DNA from: Streptomyces nodosus
Lineage (GTDB): Bacteria; Actinomycetota; Actinomycetes; Streptomycetales; Streptomycetaceae
NCBI RefSeq assembly: GCF_008704995.1
Contig: NZ_CP023747.1
Span: forward strand, 1,514,501 to 1,578,500
Direction: 5' to 3'
Length of the DNA: 64,000 nucleotides
Part shown: positions 31,818-44,306 of the stretch, one piece after another
Position numbering within the stretch: position 1 is the first letter of the stretch
Layout: every line of letters begins with the position of its first letter
Made by a program: the position numbers and the translations under genes
The notes under the pieces: generated by a model
What the model was told of the DNA's origin: nothing
The model's database searches: none
What the model saw: the letters and a program-made list of their open reading frames with translations, nothing else

Positions 31818-32967
31818 GCTGGCCCTCCATCAGAGAGACGAAGCGGTCGAACAGATAGGCGGCGTCATGCGGGCCCGCCGCCGCTTCGGGGTGGTACTGG
31901 ACGCTGAAGGCCGGCCGGTCGAGCAGCTGGAGGCCCTCCACCACGTCGTCGTTGAGACAGACATGGGAGACCTCGGCGCGGCCGTAGGGGGTGTCGGACA
32001 CCCGGTCGAGCGGGGCGTCGACGGCGAAGCCGTGGTTGTGCGCGGTGACCTCGACCTTTCCGGTCGTACGGTCCTGCACCGGCTGGTTGATGCCCCGGTG
32101 GCCGTACTTCAGCTTGTAGGTGCCGAAGCCGAGCGCGCGGCCGAGGATCTGGTTGCCGAAGCAGATGCCGAACAGGGGCGTCCCGCGCTCCAGGACGGCC
32201 CGCATCACGGAGACGGGGTGGTCGGCGGTGGCGGGGTCGCCGGGGCCGTTGGAGAAGAACACTCCGTCCGGGGCCACGGCATAGACGTCCTCGACGGTCG
32301 CCGTCGCGGGCAGCACATGCACCTCGATGCCGCGCTCGGCCATCCGGTGCGGGGTCATGCCCTTGATACCGAGGTCGACGGCGGCGACGGTGAACCTCTT
32401 CTCGCCGATCGCGGGGACGACATAGGACTCGGTGGTGGCGACCTCGGCGGCCAGGTCCGCACCCGCCATCTCGGGGGCCTGGCGCACCTCCGTCAGCATG
32501 GTGCCCTCGTCGGGCAGCGCGTTGCCGGAGAAGATGCCGACCCGCATGGCGCCGCGCTCGCGCAGATGACGGGTGAGCGCCCGGGTGTCGATACCGCAGA
32601 TGCCGACGACGCCCTGCCGGCGCAGCTCCTCGTCCAGGGAGCGCCGGGACCGCCAGTTGGAGGGCACCCGCGCGGGGTCGCGGACCACATAGCCGGCCAC
32701 CCAGATCCGCCCGGACTCCGGGTCCTCGTCGTTGACCCCGGTGTTCCCCACGTGCGGGGCGGTCATCACCACCACCTGACGGTGGTACGACGGGTCGGTG
32801 AGGGTCTCCTGGTAGCCGGTCATGCCGGTGGAGAAGACGGCCTCGCCGAAGGTCACCCCCGCGGCCCCGTAGGCACGGCCCCGGAAGATCCGGCCGTCCT
32901 CCAGGACGAGTACGGCGGGAGCCGCCTGGTGCCTCCCCGAGGCGGTTCCCTGGCTGGAGGTCGTCAT
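31810..32967 (-). CDS. carA: Carbamoyl-phosphate synthase small subunit (glutamine amidotransferase)
   Basis: A 385-residue subunit that hydrolyses glutamine and channels ammonia to CarB. The N-terminal domain has [17 protein letters not shown] and [14 protein letters not shown]. The C-terminal class I amidotransferase carries the nucleophile in [17 protein letters not shown] and the His-Glu pair in [12 protein letters not shown]. It overlaps the PH-like gene upstream by 4 nt and carB downstream by 8 nt. Confidence 0.96.
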
Positions 32968-33533
32968 CGTGCGCCTTCCGTCTCGTCGATCTTGTCGATC
33001 ATCTGGTTCAGGGTGTCGACCCAGTCGTTGTGCTCGGCCGCGTGGTCGGAGCGGAAGCCGGAGTCGATCAGTCTGTCGCCGTGCGCCCAGGTCACGACCA
33101 GCAGTCCGCCCTCGGTGAGGACCTTGCCCGCGATGCCCTTGTCGAGCCGGGCCTCGCGCAGCTGCGCCGCCGGGACGAAGAAGTCCCGCGCGCCGGGGCG
33201 TACGACGTCCAGGCCGGCGTCGGTCAGGGTCAGCTCCACCCGGCTGCGGGTGCCCAGACCCTGGGCGACGATGCGGTCCAGCCACTGCCCGGCGGTGGTG
33301 GAGCCGTGGTAGCGGCCGCTCATCGTGAGTCTCGGCGCGCCGGGTTCCGCGGGCGAGGCGGGCAGCTCCGGCAGATCGCCCTGGAGGGTGGCCCGCCACT
33401 TCCAGCCCTCGCGCATCAGCCAGTAGATCAGCGCGATGAACAGGGCGAGACCCACGAGCCAGCCGATGCGGGCGGCCCAGTCGGTCACTTCCGCCGATTT
33501 CTTCTCGGCGGCCAACAGGTAGAGAGATGTCAC
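32964..33533 (-). CDS. Membrane-anchored PH-like domain protein inside the pyrimidine operon
   Basis: A 189-residue protein with one hydrophobic segment at about residues 23-40 ([18 protein letters not shown]). The cytoplasmic domain (about 65-180) has alternating beta strands such as [14 protein letters not shown] and [20 protein letters not shown], ending in an acidic helix ([14 protein letters not shown]), the layout of a pleckstrin-homology-like fold. No catalytic motif is visible. The GTG overlaps the pyrC stop by 4 nt and its own stop overlaps the carA start by 4 nt, so it is locked into the operon. Its role is unknown; a membrane scaffold for pyrimidine enzymes is one speculative option. 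Confidence 0.82.
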   Translation of the reverse strand: MTSLYLLAAEKKSAEVTDWAARIGWLVGLALFIALIYWLMREGWKWRATLQGDLPELPASPAEPGAPRLTMSGRYHGSTTAGQWLDRIVAQGLGTRSRVELTLTDAGLDVVRPGARDFFVPAAQLREARLDKGIAGKVLTEGGLLVVTWAHGDRLIDSGFRSDHAAEHNDWVDTLNQMIDKIDETEGAR

Positions 33534-34816
33534 GCGAGCTTCCCGTCGATGAGCGTGGCCTTGCCCCGGAGCCACGTGTGCGTCACACGGCCCGGCAGCT
33601 CACGGCCCTCGTACGGAGTGTTGCGGCTGCGCGAGGCGAAGCCCGCGGGGTCCACGGGCCCACGGTATGCCGTGTCGACCAGGGTGAGGTTCGCGGGCTC
33701 GCCTGCCGAGACGGGTCGTCCGTGTCCGGCGGCCCGGCCGATCCTGGCGGGAGCGGCGGACATCCGGTCGGCGACACCCGCCCAGTCGAGCAGTCCGGTG
33801 TCGACCATCGTCTCCTGGACCACCGACAGCGCGGTCTCCAGGCCGACCATGCCCATGGCGGCCGCGGCCCACTCGCAGTCCTTGTCCTCGTGCGGGTGGG
33901 GGGCGTGGTCGGTGGCGACGATGTCGATCGTGCCGTCGGCGAGCGCCTCGCGCAGGGCCAGCACATCGCGCTCGGTGCGCAGCGGCGGGTTGACCTTGTA
34001 GACCGGGTTGTAGCTGCGCACCAGTTCGTCGGTGAGCAGGAGGTGGTGCGGGGTGACCTCGGCGGTGACGTCGATGCCGCGGGACTTCGCCCAGCGCACG
34101 ATCTCCACGGACCCGGCGGTGGACAGATGGCAGATGTGGACCCGGGAGCCGACGTGCTCGGCGAGCAGCACGTCCCGCGCGATGATCGACTCCTCGGCGA
34201 CGGCGGGCCAGCCGCCGAGGCCCAGCTCGGCGGAGACGACGCCCTCGTTCATCTGGGCGCCCTCGGTGAGCCGCGGCTCCTGCGCGTGCTGGGCGACCAC
34301 ACCGCCGAAGGCCTTCACATACTCCAGCGCCCGGCGCATGATCACCGCGTCGTCGACACACTTGCCGTCGTCGGAGAAGACGGTGACGCCCGCGGCGGAC
34401 TCGTGCATGGCACCCAGTTCGGCGAGCTTCCTGCCCTCCAGGCCGACGGTGACCGCGCCGATGGGCTGTACGTCGCAGTAGCCGTGCTCCCGGCCCAGCC
34501 GCCAGACCTGCTCGACGACGCCGGCGGTGTCGGCGACCGGGAAGGTGTTGGCCATGGCGAACACGGCCGTGTAGCCGCCGCTCGCGGCGGCCCGGGTGCC
34601 GGTCAGTACGGTCTCGGAGTCCTCACGGCCGGGTTCGCGCAGATGGGTGTGGAGATCGACGAGGCCCGGCAGCAGGACCTTTCCCCCGGCCTCCACGACC
34701 TCGGCGCCCTCGGCGTCGAGGTCCGTGCCGACGGCCTCGACGGTCTCGCCGTCGATCAGGACGTCCAGCGGTTCGCCGCCGAGCACGTTCGCACCACGGA
34801 TCAGGGTCTTGCTCAT
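33530..34816 (-). CDS. pyrC: Dihydroorotase
   Basis: A 428-residue class I dihydroorotase closing carbamoyl aspartate to dihydroorotate. Zinc ligands are visible in [15 protein letters not shown] (HxH) and [13 protein letters not shown], with the intermediate [16 protein letters not shown] and [12 protein letters not shown] histidines. Length fits the bacterial class I family. It is 6 nt downstream of pyrB and overlaps the PH-like gene by 4 nt. Confidence 0.96.
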   Translation of the reverse strand: MSKTLIRGANVLGGEPLDVLIDGETVEAVGTDLDAEGAEVVEAGGKVLLPGLVDLHTHLREPGREDSETVLTGTRAAASGGYTAVFAMANTFPVADTAGVVEQVWRLGREHGYCDVQPIGAVTVGLEGRKLAELGAMHESAAGVTVFSDDGKCVDDAVIMRRALEYVKAFGGVVAQHAQEPRLTEGAQMNEGVVSAELGLGGWPAVAEESIIARDVLLAEHVGSRVHICHLSTAGSVEIVRWAKSRGIDVTAEVTPHHLLLTDELVRSYNPVYKVNPPLRTERDVLALREALADGTIDIVATDHAPHPHEDKDCEWAAAAMGMVGLETALSVVQETMVDTGLLDWAGVADRMSAAPARIGRAAGHGRPVSAGEPANLTLVDTAYRGPVDPAGFASRSRNTPYEGRELPGRVTHTWLRGKATLIDGKLA

Positions 34817-34822
34817 CTGGAT

Positions 34823-35854
34823 CTACTTCTCCTCGTCCGTGGACGGCGTCGCCGTGAGGCGTTCGGAAGGGTGGGGGTGGGCGGCGGGGGTGCGGCTGTG
34901 GGTGACGGCCGGCTCGTTGCCGCCGAGCAGCAGATAGAGCACCGCCATCCGGGTGGAGACGCCGTTTGCCACCTGTTCGACGACGGTGCAGCGGTCGGAG
35001 TCGGCGACCTCGGCGGTGATCTCCATGCCGCGGACCATCGGTCCTGGGTGCATGACGATGGCGTGCTCGGGCATCCGGGCCATCCGGTCGGAGTCGAGGC
35101 CGTAGCGCCGCGCGTACTCGCGCTCGGTCGGGAAGAAGGCGGCGTTCATGCGTTCACGCTGGACGCGCAGCATCATCACCGCGTCGGACTTGGGGAGCAC
35201 GGAGTCGAGGTCGTAGGAGACCTCGCAGGGCCAGGTTCCGACGCCTACCGGCAGCAGGGTGGGCGGGGCGACCAGGGTGACCTCGGCGCCCAGGGTGTGC
35301 AGCAGATCGACGTTGGAGCGGGCGACCCTGCTGTGCAGCACGTCGCCGACGAGAGTGATGCGCCGGCCGGCCAGGTCGTGGCCTATGCCCGCGTCCGGTC
35401 CGATCAGTCGGCGGCGCATGGTGAAGGCGTCGAGCAGCGCCTGGGTGGGGTGCTGGTGGGTGCCGTCTCCGGCGTTGATGACGACGGCGTCGATCCAGCC
35501 GGAGGTGGCCAGACGGTAGGGGGCGCCGGAGGCGCCGTGCCGGATGACGACGGCGTCGACGCCCATGGCCTCCAGGGTCTGGGCGGTGTCCTTGAGGGAC
35601 TCGCCCTTGGACACGCTGGATCCCTTGGCGGAGAAGTTGATCACGTCCGCGGACAGGCGCTTCTCGGCGGCCTCGAAGGAGATCCGGGTGCGGGTGGAGT
35701 CCTCGAAGAAGAGATTGACGACGGTGCGGCCGCGCAGGGTCGGCAGCTTCTTGATCGGCCGGTCGGCGACCCGGGCCATCTCCTCGGCGGTGTCGAGGAT
35801 CAGGACGGCGTCGTCGCGGGTGAGGTCGGCGGCCGAGATGAGATGACGATGCAT
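34823..35854 (-). CDS. pyrB: Aspartate carbamoyltransferase catalytic subunit
   Basis: A 343-residue transferase making N-carbamoyl-L-aspartate, the committed pyrimidine step. The carbamoyl-phosphate loop [19 protein letters not shown] and the [16 protein letters not shown] loop are complete; [11 protein letters not shown] provides substrate contacts. A 30-residue Pro/Thr/Ser-rich tail ([19 protein letters not shown]) extends past the usual family end. No PyrI regulatory subunit is present. It lies 102 nt after pyrR. Confidence 0.96.
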   Translation of the reverse strand: MHRHLISAADLTRDDAVLILDTAEEMARVADRPIKKLPTLRGRTVVNLFFEDSTRTRISFEAAEKRLSADVINFSAKGSSVSKGESLKDTAQTLEAMGVDAVVIRHGASGAPYRLATSGWIDAVVINAGDGTHQHPTQALLDAFTMRRRLIGPDAGIGHDLAGRRITLVGDVLHSRVARSNVDLLHTLGAEVTLVAPPTLLPVGVGTWPCEVSYDLDSVLPKSDAVMMLRVQRERMNAAFFPTEREYARRYGLDSDRMARMPEHAIVMHPGPMVRGMEITAEVADSDRCTVVEQVANGVSTRMAVLYLLLGGNEPAVTHSRTPAAHPHPSERLTATPSTDEEK

Positions 35855-35927
35855 CTTTCAGGCTCCGTAAGGCAGTTCATATGAGGAGTTTTCGGGCAGG
35901 CGGGCCCGCGAAGGGGCGCACTCACGG

Positions 35928-35950
35928 GGCGTACGCCGATGACGTACGCC
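35928..35950 (-). terminator. Hairpin between pyrR and pyrB
   Basis: An 8-bp perfect stem (arms 35928-35935 and 35943-35950, 7-nt loop) begins 6 nt after the pyrR stop. It may partly terminate or attenuate transcription before pyrB. Confidence 0.5.
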
Positions 35951-35956
35951 GCGGTG

Positions 35957-36576
<620 letters not shown>

Positions 36577-36704
36577 GTCGTCATTGCGCCATACACGCTA
36601 CCAGCCCGCCGACGGCGCGCTGTCATCCCCCCGGCGTCATGTCTCACCCGTCCGGCCCCGTCGGAGGCCGTCGATCACGGAAGGGTCGGTCCGGACCGTT
36701 CGGC

Positions 36705-36734
36705 TTGACGGGGCAGAGTCACGCTGCGTAACCT
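36705..36734 (+). promoter_or_regulatory. Likely bldD promoter
   Basis: TTGACG (36705-36710) and TAACCT (36729-36734) lie 18 nt apart and about 60 nt before the bldD start, in a vegetative-promoter-like arrangement. Overlapping BldD-type dyads follow directly. Confidence 0.5.
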
Positions 36735-36748
36735 CACAGTGAGTCACC
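36733..36748 (+). promoter_or_regulatory. BldD autoregulatory box (overlapping dyads)
   Basis: CTCAC-A-GTGAG (36733-36743) and AGTGAGTCACC (36738-36748) overlap at the likely transcription start. The second matches the known BldD consensus AGTGA(n)TCACC, and BldD is known to repress itself. Confidence 0.72.
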
Positions 36749-36794
36749 AGCCGCGCGGCCGAGCCGCACGTCGACACCGTGTCCGGGGAGCTAT

Positions 36795-37295
36795 ATGTCC
36801 AGCGAATACGCCAAACAGCTCGGGGCCAAGCTCCGGGCGATCCGCACCCAGCAGGGCCTTTCCCTCCACGGTGTGGAGGAGAAGTCCCAGGGACGCTGGA
36901 AGGCGGTCGTGGTCGGTTCGTACGAGCGTGGAGACCGCGCCGTCACCGTGCAGCGCCTTGCCGAGCTGGCGGATTTCTACGGGGTTCCGGTACAGGAGCT
37001 GCTGCCCGGCACCACCCCCGGTGGAGCCGCCGAGCCGCCGCCGAAGCTCGTCCTCGACCTGGAGCGCCTGGCGGGCGTGCCGGCCGAGAAGGCGGGCCCG
37101 CTCCAGCGCTACGCGGCGACCATCCAGTCGCAGCGTGGTGACTACAACGGCAAGGTCCTGTCGATCCGCCAGGACGACCTGCGCACGCTCGCGGTCATCT
37201 ACGACCAGTCGCCCTCCGTCCTGACCGAGCAGCTGATCAGCTGGGGTGTCCTGGACGCGGACGCGCGCCGCGCGGTCTCCCACGAGGAGAGCTGA
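36795..37295 (+). CDS. bldD: Developmental master repressor BldD
   Basis: A 166-residue regulator that represses sporulation genes during vegetative growth. Residues 1-75 form an XRE-type helix-turn-helix domain (MSSEYAKQLGAKLRAIRTQQ; KAVVVGSYERGDRAVTVQRL). The C-terminal domain binds tetrameric cyclic di-GMP through an RxD-x8-RxxD motif. It is intact here as R114-x-D116 and R125-x-x-D128, which drives dimerisation and DNA binding. It is divergent from pyrR, and a strong terminator follows the stop. Confidence 0.97.
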   Translation: MSSEYAKQLGAKLRAIRTQQGLSLHGVEEKSQGRWKAVVVGSYERGDRAVTVQRLAELADFYGVPVQELLPGTTPGGAAEPPPKLVLDLERLAGVPAEKAGPLQRYAATIQSQRGDYNGKVLSIRQDDLRTLAVIYDQSPSVLTEQLISWGVLDADARRAVSHEES

Positions 37296-37320
37296 CCACC
37301 CCCGTCCCCAGCAGAAACGT

Positions 37321-37366
37321 GCCGCCGGGGTGACCCGAACTCATCGGTTCGGGTCACCCCGGCGGC
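37321..37366 (+). terminator. bldD terminator
   Basis: A perfect 20-bp inverted repeat (arms 37321-37340 and 37347-37366, 6-nt loop) lies 25 nt past the bldD stop. It is one of the strongest hairpins in the window and separates bldD from convergent nusB. Confidence 0.88.
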
Positions 37367-37409
37367 GTTGTGAGGACCCGCCGCCGTACGGGGCGACACC
37401 ACGGCCGAG

Positions 37410-37457
37410 AACGCCTCAGGGGCCCGCAGCACTCGTGCTGTGGGCCCCTGAGGCGTT
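37410..37457 (-). terminator. nusB-side terminator
   Basis: A near-perfect inverted repeat of about 21-23 bp (arms 37410-37432 and 37435-37457, one wobble pair) lies 11 nt past the nusB stop. It ends the efp-nusB transcript and could work in both directions. Confidence 0.85.
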
Positions 37458-37468
37458 TCCCGTGTGTC

Positions 37469-37903
37469 TCAGGCCTCTTCGCGGCGCAGGGACGGCTTGA
37501 GCTCCTTCAGCCGGCCGAGCAGGCCATTGACGAACGCGGGTGACTCGTCCGTGGAGAACTCCTTGGCGAGCTGCACCATCTCGTCGAGCACCACGGCGTC
37601 CGGGGTCGCGTCGACCCAGATCAGCTCATAGGCGCCCAGCCGCAGGATGTTGCGGTCGACGACCGGCATCCGGTCGAGCGTCCAGCCGACCGCGTACTGC
37701 GCGATCAGCTCGTCGATGCGCCGGATGTGCTCCGCATAGCCCTCGACCAGCTGCATCGTGTACTCGCTCACCGGCGGCTGCCGGGGGTCGGTCCGGGAGA
37801 GCGTGATCCAGTCCGCGAGGACCGTCAGGACGTCCGCCCCGCGCTGGTCCCCCTCGAAGAGAATCTGGAAGGCGCGCTTACGGGCCGTGTTACGGGCGGC
37901 CAC
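37469..37903 (-). CDS. nusB: Transcription antitermination factor NusB
   Basis: A 144-residue all-helical RNA-binding protein that joins NusE/S10 on boxA of rRNA operons. It begins ARNTARKRAFQILFEGDQRG and contains the conserved RMPVVDRNILRLGAYELIW and TPDAVVLDEMVQLAKEF segments. It starts only 2 nt after the efp stop, so the two are co-translated in a common unit. Confidence 0.95.
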   Translation of the reverse strand: MAARNTARKRAFQILFEGDQRGADVLTVLADWITLSRTDPRQPPVSEYTMQLVEGYAEHIRRIDELIAQYAVGWTLDRMPVVDRNILRLGAYELIWVDATPDAVVLDEMVQLAKEFSTDESPAFVNGLLGRLKELKPSLRREEA

Positions 37904-37905
37904 GG

Positions 37906-38472
37906 TTAGCTGTTCACCCGGCCGAGGTAGTCGCTGGTGCGGGTGTCGACCTTGATCTTCTCACCGGTGGTGATGAAGAGCGGGACCTGGATCTGGTGGC
38001 CGGTCTCCAGCGTGGCGGGCTTGGTGCCGCCGGTGGAGCGGTCGCCCTGGACGCCCGGCTCGGTCTCGGCGATGGTCAGCTCGACCGCGGCCGGGAGCTC
38101 GACGAAGAGCACCGAGCCCTCGTGCTGGGCGACGGTGGCCTCGAAGCCCTCGATCAGGAAGTTGGCGGCGTCACCGACGGCCTTGCGGTCGATGTGCAGC
38201 TGGTCGTAGGTCTCCATGTCCATGAAGACGAAGTACTCGCCGTCCATGTAGGAGAACTGCATGTCGCGCTTGTCGACGGTGGCCGTCTCGACCTTGACGC
38301 CGGCGTTGAACGTCTTGTCGACGGTCTTCCCGGAGAGCACGTTCTTGAGCTTGGTGCGCACGAAGGCCGGGCCCTTGCCGGGCTTGACGTGCTGGAACTC
38401 GACGACGGACCAGAGCTGGCCGCCTTCGAGCTTGAGCACCATGCCGTTCTTGAGGTCGTTCGTGGAAGCCAC
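37906..38472 (-). CDS. efp: Translation elongation factor P
   Basis: A 188-residue three-domain factor that rescues ribosomes stalled at polyproline. The acceptor loop reads KPGKGPAF with an invariant Lys at about residue 32. This PGKGP palindromic loop is the actinobacterial subfamily that works without a lysine modification. Start is GTG. It is followed by nusB after 2 nt and preceded by the peptidase-like gene. Confidence 0.96.
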   Translation of the reverse strand: MASTNDLKNGMVLKLEGGQLWSVVEFQHVKPGKGPAFVRTKLKNVLSGKTVDKTFNAGVKVETATVDKRDMQFSYMDGEYFVFMDMETYDQLHIDRKAVGDAANFLIEGFEATVAQHEGSVLFVELPAAVELTIAETEPGVQGDRSTGGTKPATLETGHQIQVPLFITTGEKIKVDTRTSDYLGRVNS

Positions 38473-38516
38473 GGTTGCGGAATCTCCTGGACAGACGTAC
38501 GACCCCGGGGCACGCG

Positions 38517-39623
38517 CTACAGCGCGAGCAGCTCCTTGGTCGTGATGGTGAGTAGCTCGGGTCCGCCGTCCGCCTCGGGGCGCACGACGAGCGTGTCATC
38601 GATCCGGACACCACCCCGGCCGGGGAGGTGGACCCCCGGTTCGACGGTGACCGGCACGCAAGCGTCCAGTTTACCCATGGCCGAGGGGGCCAACTGCGGG
38701 TCCTCGTCGTTTTCCAGCCCCACGCCGTGCCCGGTGAGCGGCGGAAGGGCCCCGCCGTACCCGGCTGAATCCAGTACCTGACGCGCCGCGCGGTCCACGT
38801 CACGGTAGGCGGCGCCGGGGGTCAGGGCCTGTCGTCCGGCGCGCTGAGCGGCGAAGACGAGGTCATAGAGCTCGATCTGCCAGTCGGCGGGCGAGGTGCC
38901 GATGACGAACGTACGACCGATCTCGCAGCGGTAGCCGCGGTAGGCGGCCCCGAGGCAGACGGAGAGAAAATCTCCCTCTTCCACTCTCCGGTCGGTGGGC
39001 CGGTGACCGCGGCGGCCGGCGTTGGGCCCGGTGGCCACGGAGGTGGGGAAGGCGGGTCCGTCGGCGCCGTGGTCGACCAGGCGGCGCTCCAGCTCCAGGG
39101 CGAGATGGCGCTCGGTGCGGCCCACCAGGATGGACTCGAGCAGCTCACTGAGGGCCTGGTCGACGATCTCCGCCCCGATCCGCAGCAGGGCGATCTCCTC
39201 CTCGTCCTTGACGAGCCGGAGCTGCTCGACCGCGTTGCCGAGGTCGCCGAGCCTCAGCCGGGGGGCGACGGACCTGAGGGCGCGGTGCCGGGCGACGGTG
39301 AGGTGGTGCTCCTCGACGGCCAGCGACTCGGCGCCCTGGGCGGCGGCCAGATCCGCCGCGGCGACGGCGGTGTCACCGGCGGGCGCGGGCAGCGCGTGCA
39401 CCCGCAGTCCCTCGTCGGGCCGCCCGTCGGCGAGCTGGTCCTCGGGGGGCCCGGCGCACAGCAGCACGTCCTCGCCGAGGCCCAGCAGCAGCACCGCGCC
39501 CTGGGGCGCGGCGCCCGCGAGATAGCGCACGTTGGCGGGGCGCGAGATCAGCGCCGCCGCGCCGCCGCCCGCGCTGCAGCGTTCCCTCAGCCGCTCCCGG
39601 CGGGCCGCGTACACCTCTGACAT
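38517..39623 (-). CDS. M24 (Xaa-Pro peptidase/creatinase fold) homologue with altered metal ligands
   Basis: A 368-residue protein with an N-terminal creatinase-like domain (1-135) and a C-terminal pita-bread domain. Of the five canonical metal ligands, H299 (GHGVGLEND) and E328 (VTVEPGVH) are kept. The first Asp is C223 ([11 protein letters not shown]), the second is E234 (RCEIGRTF) and the last Glu is D342 (GVRIDDTLV). H207 near the active site remains. Canonical members use D-D-H-E-E to bind two Mn or Co ions and cleave Xaa-Pro bonds. This one may be inactive, use one metal, or have another role. It is just upstream of efp-nusB on the same strand. Confidence 0.82.
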   Translation of the reverse strand: MSEVYAARRERLRERCSAGGGAAALISRPANVRYLAGAAPQGAVLLLGLGEDVLLCAGPPEDQLADGRPDEGLRVHALPAPAGDTAVAAADLAAAQGAESLAVEEHHLTVARHRALRSVAPRLRLGDLGNAVEQLRLVKDEEEIALLRIGAEIVDQALSELLESILVGRTERHLALELERRLVDHGADGPAFPTSVATGPNAGRRGHRPTDRRVEEGDFLSVCLGAAYRGYRCEIGRTFVIGTSPADWQIELYDLVFAAQRAGRQALTPGAAYRDVDRAARQVLDSAGYGGALPPLTGHGVGLENDEDPQLAPSAMGKLDACVPVTVEPGVHLPGRGGVRIDDTLVVRPEADGGPELLTITTKELLAL

Positions 39624-39728
39624 GACCCGAGCCTACGAGGGTCGGCCCGATGTCGCCGTTTCAGAGGTCCGGACGGGCGGCGGGCGCCCGGTGGGCCGCA
39701 CCGGCCCGCACGGTTCGCCGGGGCGGTC

Positions 39729-40583
39729 TCACCACTGCGGAGGGCTGGCGATCGAGCGGGCCAGCACCTCGTCCAGGACCCGGGCCGTGCCCTCCACATC
39801 GAGCTGGGAGTTGTCGATGATCGGCAGCCCGGAGCCGTACCAGCCGGCCATCCGGCCGTGGATGCGGGCGACCTCCTCGTCGGTGAGCCGGCGGTTGCCG
39901 GAACGCTGGGCGTTGCGCTCCAGGACGATCTCCAGTCCCGGGAGGAGGACGACCGGCAGCAGACCGGGGCCCACATGCCGCTTCCAGCCGCCGAGGCCCA
40001 CGGCGGGCCGGTCGGGGAAGACCGCGTCGTCGAGGATGCACGAGATGCCGTTGGCGAGGAAGTTGCGGGCCGCGAAGCCACAGGTGCGGCGGGCGAGCCG
40101 GTACTGCGCCTCCGAGTTGTCGTTCCACCCCGACTGCGGGTCGGCGAAGCCCGAGCGCACCCACTCGCGGACGTCGTCGAGGCTGATGTGGGCCGTGGGG
40201 ACCCGGCGGTGGCCGGCCCAGTACTGCGCCACGCTGGTCTTGCCGGCGCCCGCGGGGCCGATGAGCAGCACGGCCAGCGTGGTGGTCGAGGGGGCGGGCG
40301 CACCACCGGCGGGTGCCGGGCCCGGCCTGCCCGCCGGGACCTCGGGCGGCAGCCTCACCTGGCCCGTGACGTCGGGTGCCGGGGGAAGGTGCGGCTGGGG
40401 CGGGGGGACATGAGTGTGCGGTGCGCCGGGGGGCGGTGGCGCGGCGAAGCCCGGAGCGGGCGGCGGCGGGGTCCCCTGCGGGACGCCCGGCTGTCCCGGG
40501 TGGTGGGCGGTGGGTGACCAGGCGGTCCCCGGACCCTGCCCCGGCTGGTGGGGCGGCAGCGGAGCTCCCACTGCGTGCTGCAT
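39729..40583 (-). CDS. P-loop kinase/ATPase-like protein with a proline-rich N-terminus
   Basis: A 284-residue protein. Residues 1-100 are very rich in Pro, Gly, His and Gln (GTPPPPAPGFAAPPPPGAPH) and probably disordered. From about residue 103 there is a P-loop NTPase domain with Walker A LLIGPAGAGKTSVAQYW. A SLDDVREWVRSGF segment follows and then VVLLPGLEIVLERNAQRSGN, resembling small phosphotransferase or AAA-type kinases. It contains CGFAARNFLANGISCILDDA, so a small-molecule or protein kinase role is possible. Substrate unknown. It lies between the peptidase-like gene and aroB on the same strand, 105 nt from the former. Confidence 0.75.
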   Translation of the reverse strand: MQHAVGAPLPPHQPGQGPGTAWSPTAHHPGQPGVPQGTPPPPAPGFAAPPPPGAPHTHVPPPQPHLPPAPDVTGQVRLPPEVPAGRPGPAPAGGAPAPSTTTLAVLLIGPAGAGKTSVAQYWAGHRRVPTAHISLDDVREWVRSGFADPQSGWNDNSEAQYRLARRTCGFAARNFLANGISCILDDAVFPDRPAVGLGGWKRHVGPGLLPVVLLPGLEIVLERNAQRSGNRRLTDEEVARIHGRMAGWYGSGLPIIDNSQLDVEGTARVLDEVLARSIASPPQW

Positions 40584-40777
40584 CCGGTGGCACTCCGTCT
40601 CGTGCGGGCGATCGACACTGACAGCGGGGCGCACCCCGCTCCCCACCGAACGGTACCGTTCCCGGCCGCCGTTGTGTGAACGGCCGGGAACGCCGGGACG
40701 TGCTGCTCGCCACGCGCACATCGGGACAACCCGGTCCCGAGGGGAACGACTCGCCCGCCGGGGCGTTCCCGTCGCGG

Positions 40778-43562
<2,785 letters not shown>

Positions 43563-43754
43563 CGATGCTCCTCAGTCTCGCGCCCTGGTACGGCCCTGCG
43601 TACGCATGTCCTCGCGTACGGCGACGGTGCGACCGGGTGCGCGGCCCCGGCCCGCCTACCCGATCCTCCCACGTTAGGCGACAGGAACCGGCCCTAGTCC
43701 GTCAGGCGGACGAACCTCGACGGCCGACGGGCTCGGGCCCGCCAGCCGTCCGTA

Positions 43755-44207
43755 TCAGCCGCAGTTCGCGTAGGGGCTGGTGTAGGTCCAGTTGTGAATG
43801 GTGGACGCGCCGATCTCGTCGTAGTGCGCCCAGAAGCGCACGCACGTGCCAGGCGCGTTGAGATAGAGGGGGCCCGCGTAGTACTTGTAGTCGCCGTCGT
43901 CCTTCTTCATCGAGCCGCCCTCGGCCTGGATTCCGACACCGAGGCCGGTGGCTCTGCCGTAGTAGGTGTTGGACTCGTGCTTGACGGTGACGACACAGTT
44001 ACTTTTCGTCGAGGCGCTGTAAAGCTGGAAGACGGTGACGCTCTGCCCGTACCCCAGCGTGTAGCTGCGCTGTACGTAGTAGCTGGAACCGCAGGCGGCC
44101 ACGGCCTGCTCGGCGGGTGTCGCCGCATGGGCCACACCGGATCCGGCCAGCAACGTCCCAAAGGCTGCCGCAGTCAGAGCAAAGACGCGGCCGATCGACT
44201 TACGCAC
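43755..44207 (-). CDS. Secreted protein resembling spore-associated protein A (SapA)
   Basis: A 150-residue exported protein. A Sec signal peptide VRKSIGRVFALTAAAFGTLL ends in GVAHA-A. The mature part has four cysteines likely forming two disulfides and a block DGDYKYYAGPLYLNAPGTCV that recalls the GNYKYYAGPVYVxAPGxC motif I associate with Streptomyces SapA, found on spores. The GTG at 44207 is used since GGGGAG lies 4 nt upstream; a GTG 5 codons earlier has none. It sits alone between aroC and aroE, and no chorismate function is implied. Its exact relation to SapA should be checked by alignment. Confidence 0.72.
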   Translation of the reverse strand: MRKSIGRVFALTAAAFGTLLAGSGVAHAATPAEQAVAACGSSYYVQRSYTLGYGQSVTVFQLYSASTKSNCVVTVKHESNTYYGRATGLGVGIQAEGGSMKKDDGDYKYYAGPLYLNAPGTCVRFWAHYDEIGASTIHNWTYTSPYANCG

Positions 44208-44306
44208 GGTTCTCCCCTTCACCGGTGTCGCTCGACACCGCCCAGCGAGAATGTAGCGGCGAAATGATCTTTTCCGACCGCTCGATCCAGCCAGATCATG
44301 ACTGGA

